Source of the DNA: Alphaproteobacteria bacterium UBA4588
GTDB lineage: Bacteria > Pseudomonadota > Alphaproteobacteria > Puniceispirillales > Puniceispirillaceae
NCBI GenBank assembly: GCA_002387605.1
Contig: DGJU01000082.1
Span: 6,878 to 36,838 of the forward strand
DNA: 29,961 bases
Reading direction: 5' to 3'
Shown here in pieces: positions 24,400-29,961 of this stretch; position 1 is the stretch's first letter; the number at the start of each line of letters is the position of its first letter. The position numbers and the translations under genes are program-made. The notes beneath the pieces were generated by a model, which was given only the letters and a program-made list of their open reading frames with translations, was not told where the DNA came from and made no database searches.

Positions 24400-25010
24400 T
24401 AGTTGCTCCCCTCTTTTGCTTCTGCGCCTTCGCCAGAATTAACTTTGGCAAGTCTGACAGTATCTTCGCGGCGCCGGCTATTCTGGGTAGATATATTCTG
24501 GCGTTTGACGCCCGGACGGGACCTTAATGTCAGCGCAATTGCGCCGATCATAGCAACCAGCAGAATAAGTCCTGCAAGCTGGAATAAATATACATATTCA
24601 GTATAAAGCACCCTGCCTAGCTGGGCTGTATTATGAACCCCCGTTGCTTCGGGCAGCGCGCCACTATCGCTCGTGAGCTGGAAAAATGTCGTGAAGAGCT
24701 CGGCCAGCAAGATAATGCCAATGACGATGCCAAGCGTGCGATATTTCTGAAAGCCTTCGCGCAACTCAACAAAGTTGATATCAAGCATCATCACAACAAA
24801 CAGAAACAGCACCGCAACCGCGCCGACATAAACAACCACTAACAGCATCGCAAGAAATTCAGCCTGCAGCAGGATAAACAACCCAGCTGCATTAAAGAAT
24901 GCAAGGATAAGGAACAGCACCGAGTGAACCGGATTGCGCGCCGTTACAACCATCAGGCCCGCAAGGCAGGTTACCGCCGCAAACAGATAGAAGAAAAAAG
25001 AAGAAATCAT
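24399..25010 (-). CDS. nuoJ: NADH-quinone oxidoreductase subunit J
   Basis: The 203-residue product is a five-helix membrane subunit of complex I. The family marks are VVTARNPVHSVLFLILAFFNAAGLFILLQAEFLAMLLVVVYVGAVAVLFLFVVMML, where VVYVGAVAVLFLFVVMML is the pi-bulge helix 3. The C-terminal 40 residues are hydrophilic, acidic and basic, and not conserved. It lies 29 bp after nuoI. Confidence 0.96.
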   Translation of the reverse strand: MISSFFFYLFAAVTCLAGLMVVTARNPVHSVLFLILAFFNAAGLFILLQAEFLAMLLVVVYVGAVAVLFLFVVMMLDINFVELREGFQKYRTLGIVIGIILLAELFTTFFQLTSDSGALPEATGVHNTAQLGRVLYTEYVYLFQLAGLILLVAMIGAIALTLRSRPGVKRQNISTQNSRRREDTVRLAKVNSGEGAEAKEGSN

Positions 25011-25039
25011 GAAATTACCGGCCCCCTATCATGCCTGGC

Positions 25040-25528
25040 TTAACGCCATCTCGCATCTGCAGCCAGATTGCGGGCAATTTCCGCTTCCCAGCGATCACCA
25101 TTATCAAGCAGCTTATCCTTGTCATAGAACAGCTCTTCTCTGGTTTCTGTTGCAAATTCAAAATTTGGTCCCTCAACAATTGCATCCACAGGGCAGGCTT
25201 CCTGACAGAAACCGCAATAGATGCATTTGGTCATATCAATATCATAGCGGGTCGTTCGGCGTGAGCCATCATCACGCGGCTCAGCTTCGATTGTAATCGC
25301 TTGTGCAGGACAGACAGCTTCGCATAATTTACAAGCAATGCAGCGCTCCTCGCCATTTGCATAGCGCCGCAATGCGTGCTCCCCTCTGAACCGAGGCGAT
25401 AAATAGCCTTTCTCATAAGGATAGTTCAGCGTCACTTTCGGCTTGAAGAAATATTTTAAGGTCAACATAAGACCTTTCAGCATTTCAAGCAGCAGAAACG
25501 AGCGAACAGCATTAATCATCGCACTCAT
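25040..25528 (-). CDS. nuoI: NADH-quinone oxidoreductase subunit I (two 4Fe-4S clusters)
   Basis: The 162-residue product carries clusters N6a and N6b. The two ferredoxin motifs are Cys63-x2-Cys66-x2-Cys69-x3-Cys73-Pro and Cys102-x2-Cys105-x2-Cys108-x3-Cys112-Pro. The N-terminal amphipathic helix (LLLEMLKGLMLTLKYFFKPK) lies on the membrane. The FRGEHALRRYANGEERCIAC block is the alphaproteobacterial and mitochondrial (TYKY) form. Length is standard. Confidence 0.97.
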   Translation of the reverse strand: MSAMINAVRSFLLLEMLKGLMLTLKYFFKPKVTLNYPYEKGYLSPRFRGEHALRRYANGEERCIACKLCEAVCPAQAITIEAEPRDDGSRRTTRYDIDMTKCIYCGFCQEACPVDAIVEGPNFEFATETREELFYDKDKLLDNGDRWEAEIARNLAADARWR

Positions 25529-25553
25529 TGGTTCAGTCCCTTACAAAAAATCA

Positions 25554-26558
25554 TTAGCCCGGCAGACTATCGGTAGCTACGAGATAACCAGCCGTTAACA
25601 CAACATAAATTAGTGAAAATGGCAGGAAGACTTTCCAGCCAAGACGCATCAGCTGATCATAGCGATAGCGCGGCGTTGTTGCCCGCACCCACAAGAACAC
25701 AAACAATAGCAGACAAATCTTTAAGATAAACCAGATTGGGCCCGGAATAAGGTTAAACGGCGCAAAATCAAATGGTGACAACCATCCACCAAGGAATAGC
25801 AGAGTTGTTATCGCACTCATCAAAATCATATTGGCATATTCACCAAGGAAGAAGAGCGCAAAGCTCATCGATGAATATTCAACAAAATAGCCGGCAACAA
25901 GCTCGGACTCGCCTTCGGGAAGGTCAAACGGTGCGCGGTTTGTTTCTGCCAATGTAGAAATAAAGAACACAGCAAACATCGGGAAAAGCGGCAGCGCGAA
26001 CCACATATCGCGCTGTGCCTCAACAATTGCAGACAGGTTAAGCGAGCCAACACAGACCAGAACATTAATAATGACCAGTCCCATAGAGACTTCGTAAGAT
26101 ACCATCTGTGCAGCAGACCGAAGCGCACCTAAAAAGGCATATTTAGAATTACTGGCCCAGCCGGCCATGATTACGCCATACACGCCAAGCGAGCTAATCG
26201 CGAATAGATACAGCACGCCAACATTAATATCAGCCAGCACCAGACCAGCATCAAACGGAATAACAGCCCAAGCAACAAGCGCCAGAACGAATGTCAGCAT
26301 CGGGGCAATCATAAACACAGTCTTATCAGCACCCGCAGGCAGAATGGTTTCTTTGGCCATCAATTTCAGCGCATCAGCAAACGGCTGAAACAGACCAAAC
26401 GGGCCAACAACGTTCGGGCCTTTGCGAAGCTGCATGAAGCCAATAACGCGCCGTTCAGCTAGCGTTAAATAGGCAACGGCAATCAAAAGTGGCACGATAA
26501 CAGCTAGAATCTTGGCAACGATCCATGCAAGCTCAATATACCAATTATTTTCCATCAT
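25554..26558 (-). CDS. nuoH: NADH-quinone oxidoreductase subunit H
   Basis: The membrane subunit that forms the quinone-binding site with NuoB and NuoD, with eight helices. Marks are LAERRVIGFMQLRKGPNVVGPFGLFQPFADALKLMAKE, GWASNSKYAFLGALRSAAQMVSYEV and ETNRAPFDLPEGESELVAGYFVEYSSMSFALFFLGEY. The ATG at 26558 (or 26555) has GGGGAG upstream and gives about 334 residues, the usual size. The frame is open to 26633, but that would overlap nuoG and add a non-family tail, so it is rejected. Confidence 0.96.
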   Translation of the reverse strand: MMENNWYIELAWIVAKILAVIVPLLIAVAYLTLAERRVIGFMQLRKGPNVVGPFGLFQPFADALKLMAKETILPAGADKTVFMIAPMLTFVLALVAWAVIPFDAGLVLADINVGVLYLFAISSLGVYGVIMAGWASNSKYAFLGALRSAAQMVSYEVSMGLVIINVLVCVGSLNLSAIVEAQRDMWFALPLFPMFAVFFISTLAETNRAPFDLPEGESELVAGYFVEYSSMSFALFFLGEYANMILMSAITTLLFLGGWLSPFDFAPFNLIPGPIWFILKICLLLFVFLWVRATTPRYRYDQLMRLGWKVFLPFSLIYVVLTAGYLVATDSLPG

Positions 26559-26584
26559 CTTGACTCCCCGCCTGCTCTGCGTCG

Positions 26585-28645
26585 CTACTCTGCTGCCATT
26601 TCGGCAGAGTTCTGGTCTGCGGCACGATAACATTCTGCCATTGTCTCAGATGCGCGTGACATTGCGCAGGTCATATAGAATTGTGATAAGCCTGCTTGCA
26701 CAGCATCAGATTTTAGCGCCCCCGTCCGGCCAAACTTTACCCATCGGGCTGGCTTAATTTCGCCAATATTACCGAAATGCGGCACGGCGGCCACAAGGGC
26801 AGCGCGCACAGCAGCATGGCTGTCAAACGGCAATGACGATGAAAGCCTATCAGATAATGCGCGAATAATCGCCCAGTCTTCTTTTGCTTCGCCTGGCGGA
26901 AATGTTGCCCGCTGTGTCATTTGCACACGGCCTTCAAAATTCACATAAAGACCTTCTTTTTCGGTAAAGGCCGCACCCGGAAGAACGACATCTGCAACAG
27001 TCGCACCTTTATCGCCGTGATGACCCTGATAAATCGTAAAGCTATTTTCCAGCTTTGTTGTGTCAATTTCATCAGCGCCAAGCAACCAAACCAGCTTCAT
27101 ATCACCTGCGTAAGCTGCTTTTAGCATGCCATCAACATCAAGCCCGCCCTTGCCCGGCACAAATCCCATATCAAGACCCGCAACACGGCCAGCCGCAGTA
27201 TGCAGAACATTATAGCCGTTCCAGTCAGCGGTCACGACACCCACCTTATCAGAAAGCTCGCGCAGCAGCCCTTGAATGGCGCCAGCATCCGCACGCCGCA
27301 GAGCGCCCATACCAACAATAATCATCGGACGTTTCGCTGATTTCATGATTTTGGCAAAAGGATGCTTACCAGCCGCAATTTTGGTCAATACGTCAATTTC
27401 ATCACCCAGATAGCTAACCGGGTAGGTCAACTCTGCTTCTGGGCCCAGATGAGCAACAGGGATCCGGTTGTTAAGATAACGTTTCCGGATACGCGCATTC
27501 ATCACAGGCGCTTCAATACGCGGGTTGCTGCCAATAATTAGCAGCGCATCAGCTGTATCAATACCCTCAATCGTCGAATTAAACAGATAAGAGCTCCGCT
27601 GGCGGGCATTGAGCTTAGCGCCATCCTGACGGCAATCAATGTGAGGGCTGCCGATTTTATCAAACAAGGATTTAAGCGCAAATAGCGCTTCAGCATCAAC
27701 CTGATCGCCTGCAATTGCACCCATTTGTGCCGGACGTGCCTTTTTCATCACCTTGGCAATCGCATCAAAGGCGTCATTCCAGCTTGCTGGATGTAATCTG
27801 CCATCTGCGCCGCGCAAATACGGACGGTCAAGGCGCTGACGGCGCAAGCCATCGATCGCATAGCGTGCTTTATCGGAAATCCATTCTTCGTTTACCTGCT
27901 CATTCAGACGCGGCAAGACACGCAAAACTTGCGCGCCTCTGGCATCAACACGGATGTTTGAGCCTTGCGCGTCTGTTACATCAACAGACTCAACTTTGGT
28001 GAGCTCCCACGGACGGGCGACAAACGCATAGGGACGCGAGGTTAGCGCGCCAACAGGACATAGATCAATCACATTGGCAGAAAGCTCACTTGCCAGCGTT
28101 TTTTCAAGATATGTTGTAATTTCAACAGACTCACCGCGGCCAATCGCTCCCAATTCAGGGATACCGGCAACTTCGGTTGAGAAGCGCACACAACGCGTAC
28201 AATGAATACAACGTGTCATCACGGTTTTAATCAGCGGGCCCATCTGCTTTTCGCTGACAGCACGCTTATTTTCCTGATAGCGGCTTTCATCAAACCCATA
28301 ACCCATGGCCTGATCTTGCAAATCACACTCACCGCCCTGATCGCAAATAGGACAATCAAGAGGATGGTTTACCAACAGAAATTCCATCACACCTTCACGG
28401 GCTTTTTTAACCCGATCTGTCTCAGTAGAAATCACCATCCCGTCACCAGCAGGCATTGCACAGGATGCAATCGGCTTGGGCGCGCGTTCCATATCAACAA
28501 GACACATGCGGCAATTACCAGCGATAGACAGCCGTTCATGATAGCAGAAGCGCGGAATTTCTACACCGGCCTCTTCACATGCCTGTAGCACGGTTGCCCC
28601 TGCTTCGACTTCGACTTCCACACCATTGACTGTCAGCTTTGGCAT
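26585..28645 (-). CDS. nuoG: NADH-quinone oxidoreductase subunit G
   Basis: The 686-residue peripheral-arm subunit carries three iron-sulfur clusters. The 2Fe-2S site has Cys34, Cys45, Cys48 and Cys62. The His-ligated 4Fe-4S site is HPLDCPICDQGGECDLQDQ, and the third uses CIHCTRCVRF with CPVGAL. The rest (about residues 220-690) is the molybdopterin-oxidoreductase-like fold without cofactor-binding residues, as in mitochondrial NDUFS1. Length and layout fit the short alphaproteobacterial form rather than the 900-residue E. coli form. The gap from nuoF is 4 bp. Confidence 0.97.
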   Translation of the reverse strand: MPKLTVNGVEVEVEAGATVLQACEEAGVEIPRFCYHERLSIAGNCRMCLVDMERAPKPIASCAMPAGDGMVISTETDRVKKAREGVMEFLLVNHPLDCPICDQGGECDLQDQAMGYGFDESRYQENKRAVSEKQMGPLIKTVMTRCIHCTRCVRFSTEVAGIPELGAIGRGESVEITTYLEKTLASELSANVIDLCPVGALTSRPYAFVARPWELTKVESVDVTDAQGSNIRVDARGAQVLRVLPRLNEQVNEEWISDKARYAIDGLRRQRLDRPYLRGADGRLHPASWNDAFDAIAKVMKKARPAQMGAIAGDQVDAEALFALKSLFDKIGSPHIDCRQDGAKLNARQRSSYLFNSTIEGIDTADALLIIGSNPRIEAPVMNARIRKRYLNNRIPVAHLGPEAELTYPVSYLGDEIDVLTKIAAGKHPFAKIMKSAKRPMIIVGMGALRRADAGAIQGLLRELSDKVGVVTADWNGYNVLHTAAGRVAGLDMGFVPGKGGLDVDGMLKAAYAGDMKLVWLLGADEIDTTKLENSFTIYQGHHGDKGATVADVVLPGAAFTEKEGLYVNFEGRVQMTQRATFPPGEAKEDWAIIRALSDRLSSSLPFDSHAAVRAALVAAVPHFGNIGEIKPARWVKFGRTGALKSDAVQAGLSQFYMTCAMSRASETMAECYRAADQNSAEMAAE

Positions 28646-28649
28646 ATTC

Positions 28650-29936
28650 TTACTCCGCTGCCTGTATCATTGCCTGATGCGCCTTGATACGGCGTTCAAT
28701 TTCGGGCCGGAAATGCTTGATTAGCCCCTGAATAGGCCAGGCAGCAGCATCACCAAGAGCACAAATTGTATGGCCCTCAACCTGACGTGTTACCTGCTCA
28801 AGTGTATCAATTTCATGCTGTTCTGCTTCGCCGCGGACAAGTCTGTCCATCATGCGCCACATCCAGCCCGTACCTTCACGGCAGGGGGTACATTGACCAC
28901 ATGATTCATGCTTATAGAAATAAGACAGACGGCTAATCGCCCGCACGATATCTGTGCTCTTATCCATCACAATAATGCCAGCAGTGCCAAGACCTGTCCC
29001 AGCGGCGCGCAATGCGTCGAAATCCATTGTCATGGTCTCGCAGACATCTTTGGGCATTAATGGCGTTGATGAACCACCTGGAATGATAGCCAGCAAATTA
29101 TCCCAGCCACCGCGGACACCGCCCGCATGCTTTTCGATAAGTTCTTTTAGCGGAATGCCCATTTCTTCTTCGACATTACACGGCTTATTCACATGACCCG
29201 AAATACAGAATAGTTTGGTGCCTGTGTTGTTATCCTTACCCAAGCCTGCAAACCACGCCCCGCCGCGCCGCAAAATAGTGGGCGCAACTGCAATTGATTC
29301 AACGTTATTAACAGTCGTTGGACAGCCATAAAGGCCTACACCTGCCGGAAATGGCGGTTTTAGGCGCGGCTGGCCTTTTTTGCCTTCAAGCGATTCAAGC
29401 AACGCTGTCTCTTCACCGCAAATATAGGCTCCTGCGCCGCGATGCAGGTAGATATCAAACTTCCAGCCTGAGCCAGCAGCATTTGGCCCAAGAAGGCCCG
29501 CATCATAGGCTTCTTCGATAGCAGATTGCAGCCGGCGCGCTTCATTCACAAACTCGCCGCGAATATAGATATAGGCTGCATGGGCGCGCATCGCAAAACC
29601 AGCAACAAGACATCCCTCTAGCAGCTTATGTGGCTCATGGCGGATGATATCACGGTCTTTACATGTACCCGGCTCTGATTCATCGGCATTCACAACAAGA
29701 TAATGCGGACGGTTGCCAACTTCTTTGGGCATAAATGACCATTTCAGACCTGTTGGGAAGCCCGCACCGCCGCGGCCACGAAGACCAGAAGCCTTCATTT
29801 CTTCAACCACATCATCATGACCACGCGCTAAAATAGCCGCTGTGTTATCCCAGTCACCGCGCTTTTTTGCACCAGCAAGACCAGCATCATGCCAGCCATA
29901 GATATTGGTGAAAATACGATCTTTATCCGCCAGCAT
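28650..29936 (-). CDS. nuoF: NADH-quinone oxidoreductase subunit F (NADH- and FMN-binding)
   Basis: The 428-residue product accepts electrons from NADH to FMN and passes them to cluster N3. The FMN/NADH glycine loop is GRGGAGFPTGLKW (residues 54-66), with NADESEPGTCKDRDI and GAGAYICGEETALLESLEG. The 4Fe-4S site is ESCGQCTPCREGTGW with a later Cys (TICALG). AGGGAG lies 8 bases before the ATG at 29936. Length is standard. It follows the likely nuoE stop by 12 bp. Confidence 0.97.
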   Translation of the reverse strand: MLADKDRIFTNIYGWHDAGLAGAKKRGDWDNTAAILARGHDDVVEEMKASGLRGRGGAGFPTGLKWSFMPKEVGNRPHYLVVNADESEPGTCKDRDIIRHEPHKLLEGCLVAGFAMRAHAAYIYIRGEFVNEARRLQSAIEEAYDAGLLGPNAAGSGWKFDIYLHRGAGAYICGEETALLESLEGKKGQPRLKPPFPAGVGLYGCPTTVNNVESIAVAPTILRRGGAWFAGLGKDNNTGTKLFCISGHVNKPCNVEEEMGIPLKELIEKHAGGVRGGWDNLLAIIPGGSSTPLMPKDVCETMTMDFDALRAAGTGLGTAGIIVMDKSTDIVRAISRLSYFYKHESCGQCTPCREGTGWMWRMMDRLVRGEAEQHEIDTLEQVTRQVEGHTICALGDAAAWPIQGLIKHFRPEIERRIKAHQAMIQAAE

Positions 29937-29948
29937 CCCTGTTGCTCC

Positions 29949-29961
29949 CTATTTCCCAGCC
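29949..29961 (-). CDS. nuoE: Probable last codons of nuoE (cut by right edge)
   Basis: On the minus strand the last 13 bases read as the end of a frame, Ala-Gly-Lys-stop (TAG at 29949-29951), 12 bp before nuoF. In Alphaproteobacteria nuoE almost always precedes nuoF. Only three codons are visible, so the call is by position. Confidence 0.4.

Noticed and set aside
1..29961. CRISPR array, toxin-antitoxin, defence or phage system
   Set aside because: No regularly spaced repeats, integrase, transposase, nuclease-helicase or paired small ORFs were seen outside core genes.

Overview
The window reads as ordinary core chromosome of a moderately AT-rich, probably marine, Alphaproteobacterium. The gene orders nuoF-G-H-I-J-K-L-M-N-birA-coaX-rnj-mce-DUF1467, glyA-nrdR-ribD-ribE-ribBX-ribH-nusB and bamE/CBP3-like/DUF177-plsX-fabH-ihfA-merR are characteristic of that class. 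A SAR116-like (Puniceispirillales) origin is a guess from gene content and composition. I see no phage, insertion sequence, CRISPR array or defence system.

Layout. (1) 1-428: the 3' end of a gene for a SPOR-domain envelope protein, cut by the left edge. (2) 547-3557: a small, more variable block with a LysE-type exporter, a cupin and an old-yellow-enzyme oxidoreductase (both minus strand), and a DUF2721 membrane protein behind a long structured leader. (3) 3670-3746: tRNA-Pro(GGG) on the minus strand with its own promoter. (4) 3840-7824, minus strand: a merR-like regulator, ihfA, fabH, plsX, DUF177 and a CBP3-like cytochrome bc1 assembly chaperone, with divergent bamE (7966-8412) next to it. 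(5) 8472-14788, minus strand: nusB, ribH, ribB with a dead GTP-cyclohydrolase domain, ribE, ribD, nrdR, glyA and rpiB, read from rpiB towards nusB. (6) 14789-15186: a 398-bp gap with a candidate small plus-strand transcription unit and a strong hairpin terminator. (7) 15187-29961, minus strand: a long run from nuoE (only its stop is visible) through nuoN into birA, coaX, rnj, mce and a DUF1467 gene. Gaps are at most about 30 bp and no internal terminator is visible, so this may be one transcription unit.

Function. Complex I genes (NADH to quinone electron transfer) are followed by cofactor genes (biotin ligase, pantothenate kinase), RNase J and methylmalonyl-CoA epimerase. The rib block supplies riboflavin for flavoproteins such as NuoF (FMN), but it lacks a functional GTP cyclohydrolase II, which must be encoded elsewhere. 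The plsX/fabH block starts phospholipid and fatty-acid synthesis. bamE and the SPOR protein serve the cell envelope.

The least explained items are the plus-strand unit at about 14834-15182, the bulged 15-bp hairpin at 3063-3108 before DUF2721, and a perfect 14-bp palindrome at the ihfA start. None of these amounts to a clear new system. All functional calls come from reading translations and motifs by eye; no database search was run.
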